A stretch of 64,000 nt of DNA from Pycnococcus provasolii (GCA_938743325.2 OW568871.1:372001-436000), one strand, 5' to 3'; positions 38,701-47,900 are shown, counted from the first letter of the stretch. The notes: generated by a model from the letters alone, not told the origin. A program made the numbers and translations.

Positions 38701-39135
38701 GCTCCCGCAAGCCATACTGAGCTTATGAATCTCGAGAAAAAGCTGAATGACGCCCTCTCCTTCGACGAGCAGGCAGCGAAGAAGGTTGAGGCAAAGAAGG
38801 CTCGTGCCCGTGAAATTTTGAAATTGGAGAAGGAGCTCAGCGCATCGAAGCAGGAGGTTGCACAGTTTTCCGAGGATCTTATGGACCTCAAGGCTTTCGT
38901 GGAAGCAGATGAAGCTGCCATGCGTGTGCACACGCTTTCTCAGACGAGACTGATGTCGTCGCGCACGGACTCGCACGCGCTTTCGCCGAGAGGAGGCGTC
39001 GCCGAGGCTGTTCGCGAGGAGCAGCTGGTTTCCGCGGTGAGGTCGAAGTCGCGGCGATCGCAGGAGAATGAGGAGGGCATGCATGTGGGCCGTCTTGTGG
39101 GTCGTCTGTGGAACATCATTAGCAAGCACAAATAG
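35701..39135 (+). CDS. long Ala/Glu/Lys coiled-coil protein with 20-aa repeats
   Basis: The 1144-aa protein starts at the ATG at 35701 (MASTPLGGLGVSMA); the open frame begins earlier only with GTG. Residues 1-90 are Ser/Arg/His-rich (SRSHSRSRSHSHSRSRR), possibly disordered and phosphorylated. From about 110 to 1080 the chain is almost wholly charged helix of the form AEAEARAKAEEEA, with a central less repetitive coiled coil (about 560-690, including LKSEIEQLEDQLSVSKIMLA). Near the C-terminus ELMNLEKKLNDALSFDEQAA resembles the central coil. Homology searches will be confused by composition. No membrane segment is present. A structural, filament-like role is plausible but unproven. Confidence 0.7.
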   Translation: MASTPLGGLGVSMAANPSSSTLSRSSTASSSRSHSRSRSHSHSRSRRVLVKAHSHSHFNHSSHASQGFSLVNHKIPGLAHNNNNSLASKNNTTACKAATYSEDIAATPRERAEAEAREKAEAAATAWEELQTIRKRQEEARAQAFAQAKAQMPLIANHAPAGPTVEEQQAMNAQAFADAMARQKLQAERQQQTEARAKAFAEAKAQQLADRWREQAAQEHVLATKRRENIPAVHEYTMVSAEPARESQQHHEQDELDAWHAKRQKAVQARAKAFAELKAQQLNAVAEPTNARVERDEEARKAKAEEEARQKVADEARAKTMAEAREELEKARAESEARAMAEAAQKLADTEARARAAMEAKARAEVESQARAEADAQAEAEAAEARAKLEAEEKAKALAQAHVEAEAAEARARQQAEVKARAQARAQVEVEAARDRMKDEAEADFWAQAWAESDALAEAEKKKAATTAAAAKMEEQAWAKAEADARDQLVARKELQAMNNRMKRQQNRTKAKAILFAQANALSQAAMYPAEVPPTAQVEESAEADEEALDSIEMIEMEKAMAEVKAEEMATAAELAAATEELIKERQMIAELKASLLEREAEASHLRFELADWRTVMQIKHRKLEDAFVLLSEAAIERGALKSEIEQLEDQLSVSKIMLARWSEELTELMSLIEHEVAEKSEKETLMQVEARAAIEEAEKAEEEAWAQAEAQAAIAAAAKAEADAWAQAEAEARAEAEAQAQAEEEAQAQAEEEARAKAEEEEDVRAKARAKAEAEVEARAKAQAAIAAASKLEEDAWAHAEKEAAIAQAKKAEEEARAQAEKDAAIAAASKLEEEAWAHAEKEVAIAAASKLEEEAWAHAEVEAAIVSAKKAEEDAWAKALSHSAIASAKKAEGRAWMDALKEDAWVKAEKAEEELLAKAEKEAAIAAAAKAEEKAWAKAEEEAAIASAAKADKEAAIALAKKAEEQAWAKAEKESAIAPAAKAALTQAKIRAWEKGYPAPASHTELMNLEKKLNDALSFDEQAAKKVEAKKARAREILKLEKELSASKQEVAQFSEDLMDLKAFVEADEAAMRVHTLSQTRLMSSRTDSHALSPRGGVAEAVREEQLVSAVRSKSRRSQENEEGMHVGRLVGRLWNIISKHK
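38041..38400 (+). repeat. 60-bp coding tandem repeats
   Basis: About six units of 60 bp encode 20-aa helices such as EAAIAAASKLEEEAWAHAEK. Less regular copies continue to about 38660 (AIAAAAKAEEKAWAKAEEE). The Trp in each unit is regularly spaced. Confidence 0.8.
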
Positions 39136-39943
39136 CAAGACTGCGTGCATGCACATGACGAGTTGACGACGTGCTCTTACCATGATTCGATCTTTTCTGA
39201 CACACACAAACACATCACATCACATACACGAACGAATTTATACCACTAAAAACATACCATACATTATTTTGATTTCTGACTGATAGCATGTCGTGGCTTC
39301 CAGTATGTGTATAACTATTTTTCAGAGAAATGTTAATACATACGCCTGTAAGTACACAAAATACCATTTTTTTCTAGACGTTAGTTATCATTGTGCAGCA
39401 CCGAGAGAAGTAGAGAAGTGCTTAGACTTAGTCTATGAACTCAAGCAAGAAGTCACACAAAGTGAAACTACAGTAAAGCGAGGTGAAAATAAGGGAGGGC
39501 AGGATCGCCGAGGGCGCCGTAACCCTAGTCTATAGATCTATCGTAGGGTTTGGCTTGGGAAGAGTTTTTCACATAAACTCTTCACATGAACATGGACTGG
39601 AAAAAGAAACTTCACAAGGAGAGGGAACCCAGAAAAGAAAAGAGGTCCAAGGAAGTTGTCAACCACCTCTAAAACCCTAAACCCAGTAGGGGATCCCTCT
39701 TAGGACGAAAGCACATGGGCCCCCCTTTAAACCCTAACCCAATTATTAGGGGATCCCTCTTAGAACTGAACGACGTACATGGCCCCCCCTTCTCCGCCCT
39801 GGTTTCCTTCCGGAGCCAGAGGGGTTTCCATTCCCGTGGCGGCCATACCACACACGCTCGCAGGCAGGGCTTGTTGGTGTGGTTGGGTCCGTCGTCGCTC
39901 TCCTCATAGGTGTTAGCTTGTGTGGAGGGTAGGTCAGACGGTC
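39136..39943. other. 808-bp AT-rich region before CNOT4
   Basis: I see no supportable gene. It holds CA-rich sequence near 39200-39230, a reversed pair of teloboxes (GTAACCCTAG near 39520 and CGTAGGGTTTGG near 39542), and the 58-bp direct repeat at 39672-39791. Confidence 0.5.
39672..39791 (+). repeat. 58-bp direct repeat carrying teloboxes
   Basis: Two copies start at 39672 and 39730. Each has AAACCCTAA, then AGGGGATCCCTCTTAG, then CATGGGCCCCCCC or CATGGCCCCCCC. AAACCCTA is the plant telobox, often found in promoters of translation-related genes. It lies 150-270 bp before the CNOT4 start. Confidence 0.8.
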
Positions 39944-42088
39944 ATGTCGTCGTCCGACGAGGAAGACAACGAGTGCCCCCTATGCACAGAAGAACTCGAC
40001 CTAACCGACCAGGCGGCGGAGCTGTGCCAGTGCGGGTACAAAATATGCCTCTGGTGCTACAACCAAATCATAGAAAACGCTGCCAAAGACAACACAGAGG
40101 GAAGATGCCCCGCGTGCCGAACCGTGTACAACCCTGACAAGATCAACATGGCGGAGATCGACCAGGACCTGCTCGCGGAGTCCAGGAAGAAGAAGCGAGA
40201 GAAGAAGCGAGAGAGACAGGATGCACACGCCTCGTACGCGTCGCCCTTAGGAAGAGGGGGCAGCGGAAGTCTCGGCGGAATGGCCGGAAAGCATGGCAAC
40301 AACATCGCGCAAGCCACGGCATCCGCCGGCGGAGTGATGCAACCAGCCATGTCACAAGCGCAAGGTGCGTCGAGCGCGTCGCTGTCCGGTGCCAACGTCG
40401 ACCGAAAGCTGCTGCAGAACGTGCGCGTGATCCAGCGAAACCTTGTCTACGTCATTGGACTCAGCCTAAACATATGCCGCGAGGATGTGCTGCGACGCTC
40501 GGAGTACTTCGGGCGCTTTGGAAAGATTCTGAAGATCAGCGCGAACCGAGCGGCTGCGGGCAACGTGCCAGGCGGCTCGGGGAACAACGCTATGCCCACG
40601 GGCTCGGCGTACGTCACCTTCGTCCGCGCGGAGGATGCGTGGAAGTGCATCTCCGCCATCGACGGCGCTGCATGGGACGGACGGCCTGTGCGCGCCTGCT
40701 ACGGAACGACGAAGTACTGCAACGCGTTCCTCAAGTACCAGACGTGCACAAACCCGGAGTGCCTGTACCTGCACGACGTTGGCGACGATGCGGACAGCTA
40801 CACGAAGGAGGAGCTTGCCACTGGGCATCTCGGCGCCAAGGCAGCGGCACTTGGGCCTCCGGGCGGCGCCCCAGGTGCCGCGGCGGCGGCAGCTGCAGCC
40901 GCCGCGGGAGCCGCGGGAGGAGCACCTGGCACCGTGCCTCCTCGTGCTGGCATGCCGCCTGCGAGTATGCCGTACGGCGTGGATCCACGCAGCGTCGGGC
41001 CTGGCGGCGCACCAGCCTGGAGCGGTGCGTCGGCGAACGGAGCCGGTGCACCGCAGGGCGCGCCATTCAACGCGGCGGCTGCGGGGGGTAGCTTCGCAGG
41101 TGCGGCGGTCGGGATGCCGGGCGCAGGCGGTGCCGCCGGTGCCGCCGCTCCGGGCATGGGTGGCGTTCCCGCGTCGGGTGGATACGGCGGTGTCGAGGCG
41201 GGAAGCCTTCCCGTCGGACCTCCGAGCGGCGTTCAGCCGATCGGACCTCCGATACCCACCGGGCCACCTGGAACGCCGCCACCGCCGCATCTGCTTCTCC
41301 TGCGCGATCCGCACGCAAAGACGCTGATGGCGCTTGACGCTCTGGAGCAGGCGGCGCTGGCTCAGTCTGGAGGCGGAAAGGATGGTGGCGCTATGCCTGG
41401 CTTTGGAATTCCCACGAATGGCGGACTCGGCATGCTCGCACTCGTGCGGCAAACGCACGAATCCGAGGAGGCGATGAGGCGCCGCAAGAGTGCGGAAATG
41501 GCGGCACAGGCAGCAATGGGCGGTCGCGGCGGTACGCCGCCCGTCAACGCAGCCCCTGCGCCTGCTGGCGGTAGCTACGCCACCGGTGGTGGCGCTGGTG
41601 CGCAGGGGATGCCGCCACGCCTAATGAGCCGTTTTCCCTTCGCGGATGCCGCGGTAGGTGGAGGCGGTGCAGGGGGTGGTGGTGGTCCAGTGCCCGCGGA
41701 GGACAGCGCACGAATGCTCAGTGCACTTGGCCTTGGCGATTTCCCACCCATGAGCGGTGCAGGCATCGGTGGAGCAGCCGGAGGTGGCTGGCCTGCGGGC
41801 GGCGGAGGCTTGCCATTCGACGGAAGCATCGGGCCACAACTTGGTGCAGGACTTGGGCCGGGGGGCATGCCACCTAGCTCCCAGCAGGGTGGCCCTCCCG
41901 CCGCCGCCGCCGCTGCCACTGGCAGTGGTGGCAGTGCCCAGAGCTCCGCAGCCGCGGCGGCAGCGGCGGCAGCTGCAGCGGCAGTGCAAGGTAGCGGTCC
42001 AACGTCGGCGGCATCGTCTGCGAGTGGAAGCAGCGGAACCAATCGCAGCAAGCGCTCTGGACGAGGGCGTCGACCGGAAGGTTCCTAA
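39944..42088 (+). CDS. CNOT4: CCR4-NOT subunit 4 (RING E3 ubiquitin ligase)
   Basis: The 714-aa protein starts at the ATG at 39944, after an in-frame weaker start. NOT4 is the ubiquitin ligase of the CCR4-NOT complex and acts on stalled ribosomes and mRNA decay. The C4C4 RING is at residues 11-58 (CPLCTEELDLTDQAAELCQC, then CLWCYNQI and CPACR). A basic helix follows (ESRKKKREKKRERQDA). The RRM runs from about 166 (NLVYVIGLSLNICREDVLRR) to 250, with a CCCH finger at 257-279 (YCNAFLKYQTCTNPECLYLH). The C-terminal 430 residues are low-complexity Gly/Ala/Pro, longer than in animals but typical of NOT4 tails. Confidence 0.96.
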   Translation: MSSSDEEDNECPLCTEELDLTDQAAELCQCGYKICLWCYNQIIENAAKDNTEGRCPACRTVYNPDKINMAEIDQDLLAESRKKKREKKRERQDAHASYASPLGRGGSGSLGGMAGKHGNNIAQATASAGGVMQPAMSQAQGASSASLSGANVDRKLLQNVRVIQRNLVYVIGLSLNICREDVLRRSEYFGRFGKILKISANRAAAGNVPGGSGNNAMPTGSAYVTFVRAEDAWKCISAIDGAAWDGRPVRACYGTTKYCNAFLKYQTCTNPECLYLHDVGDDADSYTKEELATGHLGAKAAALGPPGGAPGAAAAAAAAAAGAAGGAPGTVPPRAGMPPASMPYGVDPRSVGPGGAPAWSGASANGAGAPQGAPFNAAAAGGSFAGAAVGMPGAGGAAGAAAPGMGGVPASGGYGGVEAGSLPVGPPSGVQPIGPPIPTGPPGTPPPPHLLLLRDPHAKTLMALDALEQAALAQSGGGKDGGAMPGFGIPTNGGLGMLALVRQTHESEEAMRRRKSAEMAAQAAMGGRGGTPPVNAAPAPAGGSYATGGGAGAQGMPPRLMSRFPFADAAVGGGGAGGGGGPVPAEDSARMLSALGLGDFPPMSGAGIGGAAGGGWPAGGGGLPFDGSIGPQLGAGLGPGGMPPSSQQGGPPAAAAAATGSGGSAQSSAAAAAAAAAAAAVQGSGPTSAASSASGSSGTNRSKRSGRGRRPEGS

Positions 42089-42321
42089 AGCACTCGCGCG
42101 GTGGTGATGAAGCCTTTCTTTCCCGTCTCTTTTTTTTTCTAGGAGGTGTGTGTGTGAATGTCCTTTTCCTTGTCGTGACTGATGAACTATGGATAGTGTT
42201 CTATCTTGCGCTCACTCGGTAAAAGACGATCATGACACGCTTCTACTCAATTTATTTTTAATTTTTCCACCATCCTTCCCTCCTTCCATCGTCGTTCTTC
42301 AAAAAACTAATTGTTTGTTGT

Positions 42322-42338
42322 AGTGCTGCGACAGCACT
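42322..42338 (-). other. 3' UTR stem-loop, unit A
   Basis: AGTGCTG and CAGCACT form a perfect 7-bp stem with a CGA loop, 18 bp past the stop codon of the minus-strand gene. An identical hairpin is at 43378-43394 in unit B. It may act in 3'-end formation or mRNA stability. Confidence 0.6.
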
Positions 42339-42355
42339 ATCGTAGCACTGCTCGT

Positions 42356-43171
42356 TTATACACCATCATTGTCATTCGTCAGATCCGCCTCCTTCAGATC
42401 CGTCACATTAGCTGGCGCCTCACAGTGCTCGTACATTTCATCCACCGCCTTCTTCAGAGCTTCCTTATCTTCGCAATTCACCGGAGGGCACATCGACAGC
42501 TTAGGATTGTACTGACGTCCAATGTAGCAAGTATCGAAGTGTTCTTCCATTGCGTGAAAGACAATTTCGTTGAACGCTGGCAAATCATCGTGCGCACAAA
42601 AGTCATGGTGTGCCTGAAAAATGTAGAAGTTCCTGATGCACTCCGACGTTTTGTTGTTGCTTTGAAGGATGCAGTTTTCGTCCTGAAGGTAGTCCACAGC
42701 TGCTTGTACCACCTCGGTCTTGTTGCAGTCAATCACAAATCCAAACTCTTTCGCTATGCATCCACAACGCTCGTGGTCGTGGTCGTGGTCGTGGTCGTGA
42801 TCGTCGTGATCGCAGTTCGCCACCATAGGATCAAACGGCTCGGACACGGAGTTACAAATTCCGTGCTCGCACGTGTCCTCGAACACGTGGAGTCCCACTT
42901 CAAGGCTCAAGGGCAACTGCTCCTCCTCGCAAATGTCATGCGCCATGAGCACGGTTTGGAACGCCTTCTTGCAAAGTTCGTTGTTGGCACATCCCTTCTT
43001 CGTCTCATCATCATGTCCGTGATGATCATGGTCATGGTGGTCCTCTTCAGCAAGAGCACTTGCCATCTCATCATCATGTCCGTGATCATGGTCGTGCTCC
43101 TCTTGAGCAAGAGCGCTTGCCGCCACCATCACCAACACCGACAGCAATACGAAGACAATCTTAGCAAGCAT
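42356..43171 (-). CDS. secreted His/Asp/Cys-rich putative metal-binding protein, short paralogue
   Basis: The 271-aa protein has a clean signal peptide (MLAKIVFVLLSVLVMVAASA). Three His/Asp tracts follow (EEHDHDHGHDDE, EEDHHDHDHHGHDDE and CDHDDHDHDHDHDHE). Between and after them are two related Cys motifs of the form CxxxFx(6)HDxCx(4)LP, then a His helix and DTC: first LCKKAFQTVLMAHDICEEEQ, then ECIRNFYIFQAHHDFCAHDD. Twelve or more Cys suggest disulfides. The ligands fit binding of zinc or another divalent ion at the cell surface. No named family is recognised. It is the downstream member of a tandem pair with its own copied promoter. Confidence 0.8.
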   Translation of the reverse strand: MLAKIVFVLLSVLVMVAASALAQEEHDHDHGHDDEMASALAEEDHHDHDHHGHDDETKKGCANNELCKKAFQTVLMAHDICEEEQLPLSLEVGLHVFEDTCEHGICNSVSEPFDPMVANCDHDDHDHDHDHDHERCGCIAKEFGFVIDCNKTEVVQAAVDYLQDENCILQSNNKTSECIRNFYIFQAHHDFCAHDDLPAFNEIVFHAMEEHFDTCYIGRQYNPKLSMCPPVNCEDKEALKKAVDEMYEHCEAPANVTDLKEADLTNDNDGV

Positions 43172-43282
43172 ATTTCAAAGAGAGCAAAGTGAAGAATGAT
43201 CTTCCAATGTGTGGTAAATGCGCGCATGGTGGCGGCGGCGCAAAACGCGCGGAGCCTTTCCGACCAAAAAAGCATTACAAAT

Positions 43283-43299
43283 CATGTGTTCATCATGTG
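43283..43299. promoter_or_regulatory. paired CATGTG element, unit A promoter
   Basis: CATGTG occurs at 43283 and 43294, 11 bp (one helical turn) apart, within ATCATGTGTTCATCATGTG. It lies about 110-130 bp before the short paralogue. The same pair occurs in the unit B promoter. Confidence 0.55.
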
Positions 43300-43377
43300 T
43301 TCACAATCACATTGCATAAACCCTATTTCTCCCCTCCCCTTCCATCGTCGTTCTTCAAAACACTGAATATTTGTTGT

Positions 43378-43394
43378 AGTGCTGCGACAGCACT
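43378..43394 (-). other. 3' UTR stem-loop, unit B
   Basis: This is the same AGTGCTG-CGA-CAGCACT hairpin as at 42322-42338, 18 bp past the long paralogue's stop. Confidence 0.6.
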
Positions 43395-43411
43395 ATCGTA
43401 GCACTGCTCGT

Positions 43412-44614
43412 TTATTCACCATTGTCTTTCGGCGTAGCTGGCGCCTCACAGTGCTCGTACATTTCATCCACCGCCTTCTTCAGAGCTTCCTTATCTTCGC
43501 AATTCACCGGAGGGCACATCGACAGCTTAGGGTTGTACTGACGTTCAATGAAGCAAGTATCGAAGTGTTCTTCCATTGCGTGAAAGACAATTTCGTTGAA
43601 CGCTGGCAAATCATCGTGCGCGCAAAAGTCATGGTGTGCCTGAAAAATGTAGAAGTTCCTGATGCACTCCGGCGTTTTGTTGTTCTTGCAGTTTTCGTCC
43701 TGAAGGTAGTTCACAGCTGCTTGTATCACCTCGGTCTTGTTGCAGTCAAGCGCAAATCCAAACTCTTTCGATATGCATCCGCACGGCTCGCTTCCGTGTC
43801 CGTGGTCGTGGTCGTGGCCGTGGTCGTGTCCACCACCACCACCCGATGGAATTTGAGCCACCGGTTCGATGTCCGTGCTCTTCGAGTCATACAGATAGTG
43901 GCGGTTGCGCTCAAACTCGGTGGGCACGTGCTGGGCATAGATCACAACACCAGAGATGCCAGTCGTATCAAGCGTGAACTCCGAGTCGTCGGCCGAGCCA
44001 ACCGTCATTTCGAAGCACGATCCACCTTGCTCAATCTTCGACGTCGAGCCTGGCTTGGTGACTGCGCAAGAGGTGCCCGTCATCATGCCCACCGCCTTCG
44101 CTTCGTGAGTCTTGATGGCCCCTTCGGTCGTGTCCGTCGTGGGAATGAATACCAGTCGCATCGCCGGGTCGGCGTACTTGCCGCCGACCGCCTGCATTGA
44201 CCACGTGTGCGAGGCGTCACCAGAGAAGTTGAACGTGCCAGCCCACTCGTAGGCGTCGTTGCCTGTACCGCACTCGACCGCCATGGGATCAAACGGCTCG
44301 GACGCGGAGTTGCAAAGTACGTCCTCGCACTTGTCCTCGAACACGTGGAGTCCCACTTCAAGGCTCAAGGGCAACTGCTCCTCCTCGCAAATGTCATGCG
44401 CCATGAGCACGGTTTGGAACGCCTTCTTGCAAAGTTCGTTGTTGGCACATCCCTTCTTCGCCTCATCATCATGTGATTCATGTCCGTGATCATGGTCATC
44501 ATGGTCCTCTCCAGCAAGAGCGCTTGCCATCTCTTTATCATGTCCGTCAGCAAGAGCGCCTACCGCCACCATCACCAACACCGAGAGCAATACGAAGACA
44601 ATCTTAGCAAGCAT
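43412..44614 (-). CDS. secreted His/Asp/Cys-rich putative metal-binding protein, long paralogue with extra domain
   Basis: The 400-aa protein is nearly identical at both ends to the 271-aa neighbour (signal peptide, Cys motifs LCKKAFQTVLMAHDICEEEQ and ECIRNFYIFQAHHDFCAHDD). Between the two Cys motifs it has an additional block of about 130 residues, roughly 112-245. It starts YEWAGTFNFSGDASHTWSMQ, includes GGKYADPAMRLVFIPTTDTT and ends VPTEFERNRHYLYDSKSTDI followed by EPVAQ. That block looks like a small beta-rich extracellular domain. A GHDHGHDHDHGHG tract follows. I know of no named family for it. The short paralogue probably lost it, or this copy gained it. Confidence 0.8.
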   Translation of the reverse strand: MLAKIVFVLLSVLVMVAVGALADGHDKEMASALAGEDHDDHDHGHESHDDEAKKGCANNELCKKAFQTVLMAHDICEEEQLPLSLEVGLHVFEDKCEDVLCNSASEPFDPMAVECGTGNDAYEWAGTFNFSGDASHTWSMQAVGGKYADPAMRLVFIPTTDTTEGAIKTHEAKAVGMMTGTSCAVTKPGSTSKIEQGGSCFEMTVGSADDSEFTLDTTGISGVVIYAQHVPTEFERNRHYLYDSKSTDIEPVAQIPSGGGGGHDHGHDHDHGHGSEPCGCISKEFGFALDCNKTEVIQAAVNYLQDENCKNNKTPECIRNFYIFQAHHDFCAHDDLPAFNEIVFHAMEEHFDTCFIERQYNPKLSMCPPVNCEDKEALKKAVDEMYEHCEAPATPKDNGE

Positions 44615-44746
44615 ATTTCAAAGAGAGCGAAGTGAAGAATGATTCCAGTGTGTGGCGAATGCGCGCATGGTGGCGGCGGCGCAAAGCGCGCGGTTACAAC
44701 GGCGACCGCACGTTTGTCGACCGACATATGATGACACCAACCCCCC

Positions 44747-44862
44747 GACCTAATTTCCCGACCAAAAACGCATTACAAATCATGTGATCATCATGTGAAC
44801 AATCCCCCGACCTAATTTCCCGACCAAAAAAGCTTACAAATCATGTGATCATGATGTGTTAT
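44747..44862. promoter_or_regulatory. 62-bp promoter repeat with paired CATGTG elements, unit B
   Basis: Two copies start at 44747 and 44809, each reading GACCTAATTTCCCGACCAAA then ATTACAAATCATGTGATCA or the close variant CTTACAAATCATGTGATCA. CATGTG pairs are at 44781/44792, and at 44842 with a degenerate partner at 44853, always 11 bp apart. A third, diverged copy is in the unit A promoter. The rest of 44615-44940 shows no gene. Confidence 0.65.
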
Positions 44863-44940
44863 TACTATCGTAACCCTATTTCTCCCCCTCCCCTCAACAT
44901 CGCCTCAGAATCTCAGATGTCTCAGAGTGACATCAAAACA

Positions 44941-47900
44941 TCATTGAATGATTCCTCTCCTCCAGCGGCTCATCGGAACGAACCAGTACGCCGTGCTGAT
45001 ATGCCAAAGCCATGCCTGTATTATTTAGTAGTGTTGTTAGGTTGTTAGTGATTGTTGTTCATCTGCCATGGATGGTTAGAGGTAGGCTTACCAGCCCCAG
45101 CATCTGTAGCCAAAGCACCGAGACATGCTGCAGCACAGTCGCGTTCTGATCCACACCAAGTGCTGCAAGAAACGTCGAGCCGTCCAAATCTGACAATGAC
45201 TGCCATGTGCCTTGAAGTTCCACAGAAACTTCAAAAGGAACGGGGCTATCTTTCAGTTCGTTTAAACACATGGCGCAAAACGCGTGATTGAATGGGCTGA
45301 GGTTGCGCAAAGCCAGAACGGCTGGGGGCATTGATGTTGGGTTGATCAAAAATCCACCAAGCAGAACTTCGAACAGCACCACAATCGAAGCCAGTAGCGT
45401 CGCTGTTCCGGCGCTGGGAGAGATTGACGCCAAGAACATTGCCTGGATTCCCATTGCGACAGAATACAGAATTCCAATCGCAACAAAAATTCCAAATCTT
45501 GGCAAGCTTTGGGCGTCAACGCCGCTGACGTTGAACCCAGCGAGACCCATCAGCGGATAAAAGATGATGGAGTAGAGTCCAGCTGGTATTGCCCTGAGGA
45601 GGAGGCAGTCCGCGACTGCGCGAGCAGTCACGAGAGGCGCAGCGCTGTATTCCAGATATATCAGCGCCAGTACGTCACGGTGCTTCATTGCGAACACATG
45701 GTCGATCGCGCTCAGCGAAGCAAATCCCCACAAACAAAGAAAGAAGAAAAATCCTCCCATTCTGTTTATGACGCCGGGCAAAGTGTTTGGTACGTTGCGA
45801 TAGAGTAACCCTAGCAGTAGACCTAACACGATTCCAAAAGCGAGGTGGCTGAGCAGCGCAGCAGGTCGTCGAAGCACACCCCTCATTTCACGCAGAAGAA
45901 GGGTTCGAACCGAATTATGGAACGGGCGATACTGCTCCATCCAGTTCAGGGCACGACGCGACGACGTTTGCGCAACTCGGTCAGGATATGATGATGCCAT
46001 GCCGTCATCCTCTTCTGCTTGTTTCACCACAGCGGCCTCAATCTGCGCACTCGTCAACTCCACAAGATAATCCGCGGTTGTCACAACAGAGTACTTGTCA
46101 AATCTCCTTGACTGCGCCGGACTGGTCGCCATCTTAACGGCGTCGCATAGCAACTCTGCCGACTCAGGGACACCTTTCCACGCGAGTTTACCCTGCAAAA
46201 TAAGCCACACATCGCCGAATTGCCGAAAAAGGCGATCAGAGGGTTGGTGCACGGACAGGGCAACAATGCGATCCTCCTCCTTGGCATACCTGCTGAGCAT
46301 GGTGACGATGTCCATCGCGGATGACGCATCAAGCCCTGAAGTTGGCTCATCCGCCAGAAGCACCAGCGGCGCGCCAACGATCGCACACGCGAGAGCGACG
46401 CGACGACGCTCCCCTCCACTTACGCCGCCGTCATCGCCCTCCCCGCTTCCCACGGGACGATCCCATAAGTGCTCGAGTAGGTGGACGTCACTGAGCGATT
46501 TTTGCACACGCTGCGCACGTGCCACCAGGGATAGAAGAGGCGACTGTAACGACGAATGCATGGCAACATTCTCTCGGGCCGTGAGCCGCTCGAATAGCAC
46601 CTCGCTCCCCTGATCCATGAAGCTTGTTGCAAACGTCAGCGAACGGGATGTCCAGGAAGTTGTCGGATTTTCTACAACGGGATCGTTGTTGTCGGTATCG
46701 TCGGCAGTGCCAAGCACGACCTCATTGTCCACCTTCACACATCCCGTGATGGCGACGGATGGGGGCATCGGAGCTCGCGCGATGGCTCGAAGGAGCATTG
46801 ATTTGCCTGCGCCACTCTGACCCATGATGGCGGTCATCCGTCCAGCACGCAATTCGCAGCTTGCGGCTACAAGAACACGATGGCGGCGTGACTGTCGTAG
46901 TTGTGGCGTCGTCTTCTCTGGGTGAATAGCATGATCCCCATCACCGTCTTCGGCGGTGTCGTTGCGAAGCACGAAGACTGACTTTTCACAGGAAGGGTCA
47001 GCGGGAGCTTCAGGATCGGCAGCAATTACCATCGTTGTTGGCGTATCGCTGCTATTGCTGTCATCGCGAAGGCAGTGGTCACGTATCATTGGTACACGTT
47101 CCAGCATGCGAGACGCGACATCTCCCAGCGCTGTTACCTGAATGTTCATTGTAAGTTTGCCCAGTCGCGCAGCGTCTGCTTCTTCTTTCTTCGAAGCAGC
47201 AGCTGCTGCACGTCTTGTGAAGAAATGCGAGATGAGCGCACGAAATGCAGTAAGAATGAGGGCAAGCACCGCGCTAGCCGCGATTGCCGCCACGGCGGCA
47301 CTTGGTGTGTATGCCGGCGCAAAAGCCTGGGGGACGGGCACATCCCCTCCTGCAGTTCCAAATAATCCGCCCGTCGACTGAGCGAGCGACGCCTGCACTG
47401 CCGCAGCCTTGTCTTCGGTATTTGGATTCTGGAAGCGGTCCCACGTTGCCAACGCACTGAGCGACGGTTCGTGTCCTGTCGGTCGTCCTGCGGTGGCATT
47501 GGCAGGGAAGGGACCATCAGGCAGGTAGGTGGGCGAGCACCGGGTAATCGAATCAAGGATGTCGTTGAGAGAGAAATCCTTCGCCGCGAGGCCAGGCAAC
47601 ACAGCCAGCACGCACGCCGCAGTCATTGAGTTCATTGGGTTCGGTGGGGAAAAATCAAAGCCTGGTGTGTATGGGCTCATTCCTGCCTCTGTTTTGTTTT
47701 AGTGTGTTCGGTTATTAGTGATTGTTGTTTATCCGCCACGAATGATTAGAGGTAGGCTTACCTGCAAATGGCACGTAAAGATCATCCAAGCACTTTTTGC
47801 ATGCGAGCTGCAGCTGCGACCCTGAGGGATATGTGACACCTTCCGTGACGTTCGGGATCACACCCACACTGCACGACGCCTGCGGATTGAAGCGCGCCCA

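Larger units (their letters stand above)
42280..44895 (-). repeat. tandem gene duplication including promoter and 3' UTR
   Basis: Unit A is about 42280-43338 and unit B about 43339-44895. The 3' flank (TCCATCGTCGTTCTTCAAAA), the 3' stem-loop, both ends of the coding region and the promoter (TTCAAAGAGAGCGAAGTGAA) are shared at very high identity. Unit B carries an extra coding block of about 400 bp. The near identity suggests recent duplication or ongoing conversion. Confidence 0.9.
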
